A stretch of 64,000 nt of DNA from Meghimatium bilineatum. Its lineage: Eukaryota; Mollusca; Gastropoda; Stylommatophora; Philomycidae. The position numbers and the translations under genes were made by a program. The stretch spans positions 11,410,391 to 11,474,390 of the forward strand of contig CM067319.1 of NCBI GenBank assembly GCA_034231615.1. Reading direction: 5' to 3'. This document shows, one piece after another, positions 54,910-64,000 of this stretch (within the stretch, counting starts at the first letter, position 1; each line of letters begins with the position of its first letter). The notes below the pieces were generated by a model. That model made no database searches. It was not told where the DNA came from and saw only the letters and a list, made by a program, of their open reading frames with translations.

Positions 54910-57900
54910 CGCCCCATCGAGGCCAGCTCCTTGGCATGGAGATGGGGCTTAGTCCAGCCAGCAGAGGCTGGAAACAAAGACTGGCCGGGCCCTCCCACAT
55001 TCGGGCAGGACCACAGTCTTGCCTAGCAAGTAAAGGTGCTGAAGTCAGCTACATTTGGCCAGAAGGCGCACTGCAACAATCAGAATGTCATGCATTATCG
55101 CACATGAATGTCTATATCTGCATTACCCCGTTATGGTGCTAACCCTGTGACGACTCACCAGGCAGGAGTAGCACCGGCCCTATACCTCGAATGGGCCCAC
55201 CCCATACGACTGGAGGTCCTCTTCGATTGCCTTGTGGAGCCAGGAGGCACAAGAGTAATATCACTGACCAACAAATATTACCAACCAATGAGACACCACT
55301 TACAATAATGCACTGGAATGATGAGGGTGTAAATAGCAAAAAAGATGGCTTTAGCAAGAAATTAGAATTAGAAAATACCCTTCTTAAGGAACAGGTCAGC
55401 ATTTGTTGCATACAAGAGACACACCTCAGCAAAGATGTAGCCTTTAAAATTGCAGGTTATCAGTGCTTTAGAGCTGATCGAATAAACAGAAGAAAAGGAG
55501 GTATACTAACTCTAGTCAAAAATAATATCAGCGCACATCAAACTGAGCTATACATGGAAGGAGCAGAATATCAGGTCCTTCAACTAAAGACCAAGAACAC
55601 AGACTTCAACCTACTAAATTATTATTGTCCAAATGACCAGTCCCTTTCCCTGGACACAATACCGTACAGAGGAAGACTGATAGTATGTGGAGATTTTAAT
55701 AGTCACTCTCGAAGCTGGGGTTATGACCACATGGATAAAAGAGGAGAAGAACTTGAAAGCTGGCAAGACGATAAATGTCTTCTATTGCTTAATAAGCCAA
55801 AAGATCCTCCAACATACTACTCAAGAACATGGCAAACCACTTCCACGCCAGACTTGGCATTGTACTCAGCAGACCTAAACTGGGAAATCAATAGAACAGT
55901 GGGGAAGCAACTTGGAGGTAGCGACGATCGACCAGTCCTCCTTAGTATTAAAAATGAACTCACAGGAAATGCATGTAGCCTTCCAAGATGGAATTATAAA
56001 AAAGCAAATTGGGGACTATTTAAACACCGCAGTAGTGTTTTAGCTGGACAAATAGATATGGAAGGAAAAGACATAAATGCCATAGTCAAAGAGTTCAATA
56101 AATGTATTCATCAAGCTGCCAAGGAAGCAATACCAAGAGGAGCACGCACACAATACAAGCCATACTGGAGTGAACAACTAGAACTGCTGCAAGAGGAATT
56201 AGAAAAAGCACGGACGGAAGTGGAAAATAACCCATCCAGGAACATCACAACAAACATCAACACGCAAAAGCTAAATTCCAAAGAGCCAAACTAGAAGCTA
56301 GAAGAAAGAGCTGGAAAGAGAAAACAGAATCCTTAAATTTTGAAAAGGATGGAAGAAAACTGTGGAAACTGGTCAAACAATTAAATGATGAGGGAACAGG
56401 AAGAAGCACAAACATAACACTCGTACAGAATGGCAAAATGATTACAGGAAAGCAAGCAGTAGATAATTTCGTTAGGATATTTGCTCAAGACTGCAATATT
56501 GAAATTAGTCCAGAGAAACAGCATACAGTGCGGAGCGACCAAAAAAGTAAATTGGAACATGCTCAGACTAGAATCAGTGATGAAAACAGCGCAGATTAAA
56601 TTATGGATACATTGTTCACATATAGTGAATTGGAATTAGCGGTCTCTAAACTAAAGCTAAATAAGTCCCCAGGTATTGATGAAATATCAAATGAAATGAT
56701 AAAGAATCTAGGAACAACAGCCAGAAGGAAACTATTGGACATCCTAAATATTAGCTGGACTACTGGGAAAATACCACAAATCTGGAGAGAATCAATTATG
56801 GTCCAGTTGCTTAAACCTGGAAAAGATGGAACAACACCAACTAGCTACAGACCAATTAGTCTTACAAGTTGCCTGTGCAAAACAATGGAGCGCATCATAA
56901 ACCTAAGACTAAAATTTCACCTGGAAAGTAGAAAATTCCTTGCCCCACAGCAGGCAGGTTTCAGGCAATGCTACTCCACAGAGGATCAAACCACATACCT
57001 TTCACAGGAAATTGAGGATGTTTTCCAAGACAAAAAATCAGTTTTAGTGGCATGGATTGATTTACAGAAGGCTTTTGATAAAGTATGGAAAGAAGGATTG
57101 CTTAAAAAAATGAGAAACTATAAGATATGTGGAAATATGTATAGATGGACAAAAGTCTTTCTTCACAATAGAAGAGCCAGAGTACAAGTAAATGGCAAAA
57201 AAAGTAGGAAAGTATTACTACGCCATGGAGTGCCTCAGGGAGGAGTTCTATCACCCACTCTTTTTCTCATATTTATCAATGATCTAATTGAAGAAATACC
57301 CTGTGGAACTAAAGCAGCACTATATGCAGATGACTTGGTTCCATGGTTACCACAAAAATGCTTCAGAGAGCCATGGACATTTTGACTAATTGGGCTAACA
57401 AATGGTGTGTAAGTATCAATATAGAGAAGTCAGCAACAACCCTTTTTACACTTTCACCAAAACAAAGAGCAGAAAACATCTATGTAAATAAAACTGTCTT
57501 AAAGGTAGATGACCAACCCACATATCTTAGTGTAACATTTGATGCCAAAATGTCATGGAAACATCATATCAGCAAAGCAGAAACAAAGGCTAGAAGGAAG
57601 ATAGCTATATTAAGAAAGCTGAGTGGGACAACCTGGGGAGCTAATGAAAGAATTCTAAAAAATGTATAAGCCATTCGACCACACTTGGAATATGGTTCTA
57701 CAGCATGGAGTTCATCATCAAACACTACACTACAAAACCTAGATAGAGTACAGAACCAAGCACTTAGAATCATTACAGGCGCAATGAGATCCACACCAAT
57801 CATAGAAATGCAGAATATCGAAGGGATGCAGTCATTGAAAGAGCGTAGAGATACTAAAATTATAATTCATGGAGAAAAGTTTCTTTCCCACCATAGTCAC

Positions 57901-58972
57901 CCAATGAAGGAAAGATTCCAGAATCTGTCACAAGGATGGCTTAAAAGAAGCAGCTTCATACACCAGGCCAAGCGTCTACGTAGACAGGTATCGGATCTGC
58001 CAGAGGTAACAATACCACTGACATCTCAACCAGAACCCACCCCATGGGAAAAACAGACATGCCTACCAGAGACCATCCAAACAACAATAACATGTGTGCA
58101 TGGGGATGAACATCAGAATAATCTGCAGAAAAGGTTAGCAGCTCTCAGCTTCCTCGATGATGTTTACCCAAGTGATATATGGACAAGAGTATATACAGAT
58201 GGATCAGCACAGAATGCAGTAAAAAATGGAGGAAGTGGTGTATATGTAGAATACCCAGATGGCACCACTGATACCACTTGTATACCAACAGGGAATTACT
58301 GCAACAACTATGACTCTGAAGTCAAAGCTATGTATACAGCTGCAGAGAAACTATTAACATTGGACAGGACCTCACACCTTATTGTAATACTTACAGATGC
58401 AAGATCAGTACTAGAGGCATTACAATCCAATAAACTTCCAGAGTTAAAAGAGGTATTGTCCATAGTACAAAATAGGTGTAGAGTTATACTGCAATGGATT
58501 CCATCACACTGTGGAATAGCAGGAAATGAGAGAGCTGATCAACTCGCCAAGGAAGGTGCTAACATGCAGCAACCGGATGTACCAATCAGCTATCACCAAA
58601 AGAAATCCATGATAAAGGCACAACGAAAACCTAACTTACCTCCACAGGACGACTACCACCTACTTAACAGACAAGAACAGGTCATCATATTTCGACTGAG
58701 AACTGGACACAATAGACTAAACAGCCATATGTATACAAAATTTAAAATTGGCACAACAGCAAAGTGTAATTGTGGACAAGTCAACGAGACTTCAGAACAT
58801 ATCCTTCAAGAATGTGCAAACTATGACACATTAAGATGCACATACTGGCCTTCTGATACACCAATGAATGTTAAACTTTATGGTACAAAACAAGAAATGG
58901 AAAACACTGTCCAATTTATACAAGAAACAACACTGCAGATATAGACATTATTAGCGAACGAAAGAAGAAGAA
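54910..58972 (+). mobile_element. LINE A2, full length with 9-bp target duplication
   Basis: The direct repeat GCCACATAA flanks the element at 54901-54909 and 58973-58981. The 3' end is TTAGCGAACGAAAGAAGAAG. The leader (54910-55190) has no gag-like ORF, so the element seems to have a single ORF: endonuclease, RT, RNase H, zinc tail. It is antisense to TRPA in intron 1. Coding is broken at four places (see next entry). Confidence 0.9.
55191..58944 (+). pseudogene. LINE A2 endonuclease-RT-RNase H polyprotein, broken
   Basis: Endonuclease: TIMHWNDEGVNSKKDG, SICCIQETHL, IVCGDFNSHSRSWGYDHMD, QLGGSDDRPVLL. RT: KLNKSPGIDEISNEMI, SYRPISLTSCLCKTMERI, WIDLQKAFDKVWKEGL, RHGVPQGGVLSPTLFLIFIN, ALYADDLVPW. 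RNase H: WTRVYTDGSAQNAVKNGG, NNYDSEVKAMYTA, VILTDARSVLEAL, WIPSHCGIAGNERADQLAKE. Tail: CNCGQVNETSEHILQEC. Lesions: frameshift near 56245-56290, TAA at 56597-56599, frameshift near 57345, TAA at 57667-57669. The endonuclease SDH motif reads SDD (His to Asp). RT and RNase H catalytic residues are all kept. Confidence 0.92.
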
Positions 58973-58999
58973 GCCACATAAAAGAATAATAATGATTGT

Positions 59000-59240
59000 G
59001 ACAATGATAAATTTTTTGTTGCTATTGACATGCAGTATTATTTTGACATTGGTAACTCCTTCAGTCCATCTTCTCCTTAGTCTTTTTCTACCTCTACATG
59101 CTTTCATTATCATGTTGTAAGATCCAGCTGCTGATCAATATGGATTCATCCTAATTAAGTGGCCAAACCATTTAAGTCGATGTTTTTCAATATATGTAAA
59201 CAAAGACATGGTTCCAACAATTCGTGTAATCTCTAAATTC
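59000..59240 (-). mobile_element. LINE C-terminal fragment
   Basis: On minus: LEITRIVGTMSLFTYIEKHR, LKWFGHLIRMNPY, and after a break KACRGRKRLRRRWTEGV. Faces the plus-strand fragment that starts at about 59245. Confidence 0.7.
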
Positions 59241-59244
59241 CTCA

Positions 59245-60360
59245 ACATCAATGTTTTACAGATTAAGAAGAACCATGGAATAGATTTTAAGCAGTTCACA
59301 AGAAAAAACCTACTGTACGTAAACAATTTACTGAGTGAACTTCTTTTTGCAGACGATCAAGCAATAATATCAATATCAGAAGAACTACAACAACATATAA
59401 ATAGACTGCAAAAAACATGTACAGACTTTAATATGAAGATAAACACAGAAATAAATTGAAATAATGTAAATCGCAAAAATAGAAAGAACCATCACTCTTT
59501 TAATCAATGACAAACAACTTAAACAGATGAAATAATTCACTTATCTAGGAAGAAACATATCATCAAATGAGAAAAACACCAAAGACATCCAACACAGATA
59601 CAACATAGCATACCAGATATTAGGGTAGATGTCCCAGATTCTCAAAAACAAACATAAACATTAACACCAAAATCTCACTATATAAAACAGTCACTATGCA
59701 CTAGGCCTAAAGCGACCTTAAAAGTCACCATACTTAAAGAAGGGGAAATAATAGGCTGCAAGACCATACAAGAACCAAAACTACAGGCAGCGGGCCGCAA
59801 CACATGGAGAATTAAAACCTCTGCCCTATGTACTTTCTGCGGCACAAAAGCAACAAACTAATTAACTAATGCTACCAATGTCAAAAATGGACATTAACAA
59901 CAAAAGTCAAAAGAAAACTTGTCATAATAGAAATGATTTGTCTATGTAGAATTCTTAGAGTTACAATAAGAGATAGAATCAGAAATGAAAATGAAAACAT
60001 CACAAGACTAACAAACACAATGCCAATCATGGATTACATCAGAGACAACAGATTAAGTGGTTTTCACATTCTTCCATACTACAATCAGACAGTGTTCCTC
60101 AAAAGGCATTACTATACAGACACAATGGATACAAAGCCAGGGGCAGACCATGCAAACGATGGATTACAGAAATAAAAGAGTCAATGTAAACAAAACATAT
60201 ATGAAGCACACAAAAAAGCTATATCCAGAGAACTCTTCTGCTCCTGACGCTGCAAGGCATAAAGGGGTATCAAATGAAAAGAAAGACAAGGACAAAGCTG
60301 AAGGAATTGTATGACATTTTCTTTGATGGTCCTCAAAAGCTCATCTTGAATTTAGAGAGA
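59245..60360 (+). mobile_element. LINE RT and C-terminus, family F, decayed
   Basis: LLFADDQAIISISEELQQHI, KTCTDFNMKINTE (RT motif C onward), FTYLGRNISSNE, later ICLCRILRVTIRDRIRNENE, RLTNTMPIMDYIRDNRLSGF, and RRRGRPCKRWI-like. It has many stops. It resembles family H (19320-20090). Confidence 0.72.
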
Positions 60361-60548
60361 CTAAGCATCTGTCAGATTTTTCCTCATAAAAAAAGAGATC
60401 TTTGTGTATTTTGTTTCCATGTTTAAAATCTTTTTCCATCCATAGCTGCAAGTTATTAATCTTCGACAGCTTATGCCAGTTTGTGTTTGTTTTGTTATGT
60501 CACTATCTCCAGAAATTACGAGCAACTTGCTCTTACTTCCTATCTGCA

Positions 60549-60563
60549 ATGGGGGGGGGGGGT
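60549..60563 (+). repeat. poly-G tract
   Basis: A run of about 14 guanines; a run of about 17 cytosines follows at 60718-60734, so the two could pair in single strands 170 bp apart. Confidence 0.9.
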
Positions 60564-60717
60564 GGTTTCTCCAGAACTTTCATTCATACCTAGGATACAT
60601 CAACTCTCATATCAGAATGATGCATAGATTCTCATACTGTGCTACATTCTCAATGGCCGTGTCACAATATGTGAAAATGTTTTTGCAAGATTCCACATTT
60701 CAGCCATTAAACCATTA

Positions 60718-60734
60718 CCCCCCCCCCCCCCCCC
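60718..60734 (+). repeat. poly-C tract
   Basis: Pairs in composition with the poly-G at 60549. Confidence 0.9.
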
Positions 60735-60960
60735 TCACACTTTTGAAAAAAGTGCTTTGGTGAGAAATGTCATCTCTCTGACTCAATGCAATGTCACCTT
60801 GTCTCACAGTCTCCTGTCACAACTGGTATAACCTGAGACCTCTATCAATTTGACTTAGTTTGCCAGGGCAGATGGTGGTCATGCTCGTAATGTTTTACAT
60901 ACAGACAATTTCATTTTTTTTTAAATATATCAAATGAAATAACAATTTTTTTTCGTTTAC

Positions 60961-61129
60961 CTGCTCCCGCCTCTATCAGAAGTTTGACAATGTTCAAGCG
61001 GTTGTAGCGAGCTGCATAATGAAGTGGAGTCAAATGATCTTTATCTGATTCATTAATTTTCTTCCATAAATGAGGGCCGAAGGATCTCAGGAGATTTTTC
61101 ATTTTATACTCATCCCCATTTCTGGCACA
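60961..61129 (-). CDS. TRPA exon 1 of window: first ankyrin repeat
   Basis: It encodes residues 1-56 of the assembled part, beginning CARNGDEYKMKNLL and containing the repeat core DHLTPLHYAARYNRLNIVKL. It is preceded by acceptor TTTTAG and followed by donor GTAAAC. It starts in phase 0 and ends in phase 1. A short charged helix before the first repeat is usual for TRPA N-termini, so at least one upstream exon with the start codon should exist. I could not recognise it in 61130-64000. Confidence 0.88.
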
Positions 61130-61349
61130 CTAAAATTACAAAAGGAGGCAAATTAGTATTTGTTCCATTGTTCTTAAAGTATCATTAATCAATTAATAAC
61201 AAGTTAATGCATTGGCCCTCTGAAAACACCACCCGTCTAGCACACTGTTCATCACAGAAAAATATGGACCCAACATTATATCCTTCATTCACCTCAATCA
61301 TAAAAAACAGGTTCTTGGTACACTTTTATAAATAAAAGCAGGAGCTCCT

Positions 61350-61420
61350 CCTGCAATCGTTATCAAGCCAGTTGCTTTGTATTCTTAAGGTTTCAGGTTC
61401 AAAATTTGTTGAAACTGCTG
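61350..61420 (+). repeat. tRNA-like SINE T2 head, weak
   Basis: Reads ATCAAGCCAGTTGCTTTGTA and AGGTTTCAGGTTCAAAATTT; B-box-like GGTTCAAAATT. Confidence 0.45.
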
Positions 61421-61424
61421 ATAG

Positions 61425-61600
61425 CATAACTTTAAATTGGTTACAACTTCTGATGGCACAACTTTAAATTGGTTGAACTTGCTGATGGCACAACATTAAG
61501 TTGGTTGAAACTGCTGATGGCAAAATTTTAAATTAGTTGAAACTGCTGATGGCACAACTTTAAGTTGGTTGAAACTGCTGATGCCATAACTTTACATTTC
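61425..61600 (+). repeat. 32-bp tandem repeat, five to six copies
   Basis: The unit reads TTGGTTGAAACTGCTGATGG followed by CACAACTTTAAG. Confidence 0.9.
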
Positions 61601-62584
61601 TTGGCAGAAGGTGAAGAATAATGCTTCACATCATTGAAATATGATTTCATTTTGGTTGATAGTGCTGCACCCATGATTCCTCCCCAGTTACAATACACTC
61701 TAGCATGTATTCTTTTTCAATGGCATAAAAACAGAAATGATGCAAAGACACTTCCATTCTGGTCATTTTGTTTTCATTAATCAGTTCTCTAGATACCCAA
61801 CTTAAGAATACATTCTGGAAATGTCAATTGGTCAAACATTATGTTATAGGCTGAACCATATAAACCCCTACTGCAGTTTTGTCTACCATTATTTACCTGT
61901 CAACTTGAATCATTTCCTCCACTCGCTGTGCCATTGAATATTGAATTGTCTACAGGATGATCAGATCACGATTCATCAGCAAGTGATGTGTTCCTTGTAA
62001 AAATTAATTCACCCAGTTATGCACCGATGGCATGATAAACAGTACTCAGCATAAACAGGAAACACCTCCTTAAAATTGGTAGTGACAAACAGTCCTTTTA
62101 CCCAGAAAAAAACTGCACAGCTACATGCTGTTCTTTCTTTAAATGCTCTTGCAGGAGGTCATCACTTCTCATATAATGTTCATGCATTTACAACAGCTAT
62201 CAGTGCAATTATTGTCTACCATACTGGATAACTGGGTGTTGTCACCGCACTAGCCAGCCTTTAAAAATCACCTATTGCATTTATTTTTCTATTATGTTTA
62301 TTATTCTTTTCCACATTATTTTGTGACTGACTTATTGACTTCCTCTAAGATAAAGGTATCTCCTTCCTGAATATTTCAGCTAACGTTTGTAAATGTCACC
62401 TTAAAAATAATATTTTAACGTCCATATCTAGTCCATATTCTATGTTTATTCTATGGACTAATAGGTAAAATCAATAAATCAATTAGCGAATATGGACTAT
62501 TATATGAATATCCAAAAAACCATGATAATCATCAAAATTGATGAGGAATAGACGCTAAACATAAACATACATGAAGAGGTATAA
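61600..62584. other. intergenic or 5' intron, nothing supported
   Basis: No exon that continues the TRPA N-terminus and no known repeat was recognised here. The first TRPA exon with the start codon may be here unrecognised or beyond 64000. Confidence 0.4.
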
Positions 62585-63490
62585 CAACAAGTAGATCATA
62601 CCTAATACCTTGGTCACAAACCACAAATGATGGTTGTGAAACAGAAGTTAAAAGGAGAACAGGAATGGCTAAATGTACCTTCAATGACATGAGAAAAATA
62701 TTAACATCTAAACAAATCATAAACAGATGAAAATGAGAATTATAATTGCTACATCTATTCTACATTAATGTATGGCTCAGAAACATGGACAATGTGGATA
62801 TATTGAATAATATGGAGAACTTCATAGAAAGCTAAGAAAAACAATGAGTCATAACAAGTGTATAATAAACAATGGAAAACTACGGTTTAAGTCTTCACTG
62901 TGCTATAATAAGACACTGTTTACACTTTTTAACTAGCCGACGTCACGGATTTCCGTAAAATTTATGCGCAATAACAGTTACACATGTCGTCAGCTACTTA
63001 GACAACACAAGACACATTCATCAGAAACGAGATTTTCCAATTTTTTTTCTTTTCCAATGACTTGTACTGCACACTCATTATTTCTGCCAGCTACACACTG
63101 AAAGGGGACCCGCAAATGACCAGCTAAGATAAACATTTTCTTAATTGTAAATACTATTTGTAGTTATACTAACCTTAGTACACCCAAAGGTTAGGTAATA
63201 CCTCGAAACTAGAACAAGGTCACAGTGAAGACTTAAATCGTAGTTGCACCTAAAAGACAACTATTAAAATAAAAATCACAAAAATTTTTAATGTTGTGAT
63301 AAACCTTGCTGAAATACTTTACTTTAAGGTAGAGTTGAGGGAAGACAAGCAAGAGGTAAGAAGAAATACAAGTGGGAAACATCATGGGATGAACAGGATA
63401 GTCTAGTTGAGTACACCACCAAGGCAGGAGATAAAGGTTGTTGGAGGTACATTGCAGCCAACCTACGTTGCGAAGATGGCACTTGATGAA
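62585..63490 (+). mobile_element. LINE family E, interrupted by a MITE
   Basis: Left part, in shifting frames: CETEVKRRTGMAKCTFNDMR, KILTSKQIINR, then YGSETWTMWIY. Right part (63290-63490): GRQARGKKKYKWETSWDEQD, TTKAGDKGCWRYIAANLRCE. The two parts match consecutive regions of family E, separated by 62883-63240. Confidence 0.68.
62883..63240. mobile_element. 358-bp MITE with TIRs and TA duplication
   Basis: The left end CGGTTTAAGTCTTCACTGTG matches the right end reversed, CGATTTAAGTCTTCACTGTG, 19 of 20. TA flanks both sides (62881-62882, 63241-63242). No coding. The size, TIRs and TA suggest a non-autonomous Tc1/mariner-type element. Confidence 0.85.
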
Positions 63491-63594
63491 CATTTTCTTA
63501 CAGACCCATAATATGCCTACCCATTCACAACTAAATATTCAACAACTGAATATTCAACAACTGAAAAGATTTTCACTACCAGCGATTCCAAGAA

Positions 63595-63900
63595 AAATTC
63601 AGAGATCACAGAACATCAATCCTCATTGCTCTTGCAAAGCATTTGACACAGTCAGCAGACCAGGACTATATAAAATATCAGAGTACATTTGCTATATTCA
63701 AGCCACACAATCATGCAGACTGTTTGGTCAAAAATGACAAACATTGACACAGCATGATGGTTGCAGATTTTCATATATTGGAGTTCAACATACAAAATGG
63801 GGCAACATACTTCCATATATACACACAGACCCTCTCTGAGTATCAGGCTTCTCCTCAGAGCATTGCGCACTGCTCAGAGTTAGTCTCATGGGTATGATAA
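63595..63900 (+). mobile_element. LINE reverse transcriptase motif A fragment
   Basis: NPHCSCKAFDTVSRPGLYKI matches RT motif A (D-x-x-KAFDTVSR-GLWKIL). The catalytic Asp position is lost (SC before KAF). Confidence 0.6.
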
Positions 63901-64000
63901 AAATATCTTTAGAAACCCACCCACCCCCTTAGCTTTACATTCCCATTGTATAAAGAAAAATCATCATTTCTAATTTCTGGGGATAAAAAAAAGGAAACAT

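Larger units (their letters stand above)
4386..61129 (-). other. TRPA-family channel gene, 15 exons, partial
   Basis: This entry spans the whole gene model. TRPA channels are tetrameric plasma-membrane cation channels that sense irritants, heat or touch; a long N-terminal ankyrin domain precedes six membrane helices. Fifteen minus-strand exons join with consistent phases into 740 codons without a stop. They contain about 16 ankyrin repeats (PLHLAA-type cores), then a linker with EWKDALRN, GYIVTPMRKLIKKMPE and DYEITFDYEFLDD, which is characteristic of TRPA and not of generic ankyrin proteins. Introns run from 965 to 8844 bp and carry almost all repeats listed here. The membrane domain is absent and no such exon is visible in 1-4385. 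The start codon is also not seen. Whether this is TRPA1 itself or another TRPA clade is unresolved. Confidence 0.9.

Noticed and set aside
61130-64000. Start exon of the TRPA gene
   Set aside because: No minus-strand ATG segment with a phase-0 donor and ankyrin-cap similarity could be recognised.

Overview
The window is animal nuclear DNA: AT-rich, with split genes, GT-AG introns of 1 to 9 kb, tRNA-like SINEs, many decayed LINEs and a Tigger-type DNA transposon. The repeat mix suggests an invertebrate, perhaps a lophotrochozoan. That is inference, and nothing here fixes the species.

One host gene occupies almost the whole window. It is a TRPA-family ankyrin cation channel gene on the minus strand. 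I assembled 15 exons between 61129 and 4386 by matching splice sites and reading phase. All phases agree, giving 2221 nt or 740 codons in one open frame. The protein shows about 16 ankyrin repeats and then the conserved TRPA pre-S1 linker. The six-helix pore domain is not in the window and should lie beyond base 1. The extreme N-terminus probably lies beyond 64000 or in an exon I could not recognise. An unusual exon (46714-46860) puts a proline run and an acidic helix inside the ankyrin domain.

The introns are filled with mobile DNA. There are two long LINEs with endonuclease, reverse transcriptase and RNase H: minus strand 32190-36450, and plus strand 54910-58972 with a perfect 9-bp target-site duplication. 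Other contents are a Tigger/pogo transposon with TIRs and TA target duplication (20281-23359), a 358-bp TIR MITE with TA flanks (62883-63240), 3' fragments of about ten LINE families, a paired 0.6-kb non-autonomous repeat (R1), a dispersed SINE family with GAAGAAG tail, and tRNA-derived SINEs. Two of the non-autonomous families share their 3' ends with LINEs in the same window, which suggests LINE-SINE mobilisation pairs.

Tandem DNA includes a 54-bp minisatellite inside a LINE fragment (41560-42647), a 36-bp array beside TRPA exon 2 (50885-51960), a 48-bp array (41066-41320), an alternating palindrome array (18869-19203) and a 270-bp duplication (45271-45811). No rRNA, functional tRNA, CRISPR or bacterial-type gene was seen. 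Coordinates of exons, the Tigger, the MITE and the plus-strand LINE are base-level readings. Other repeat ends are approximate.
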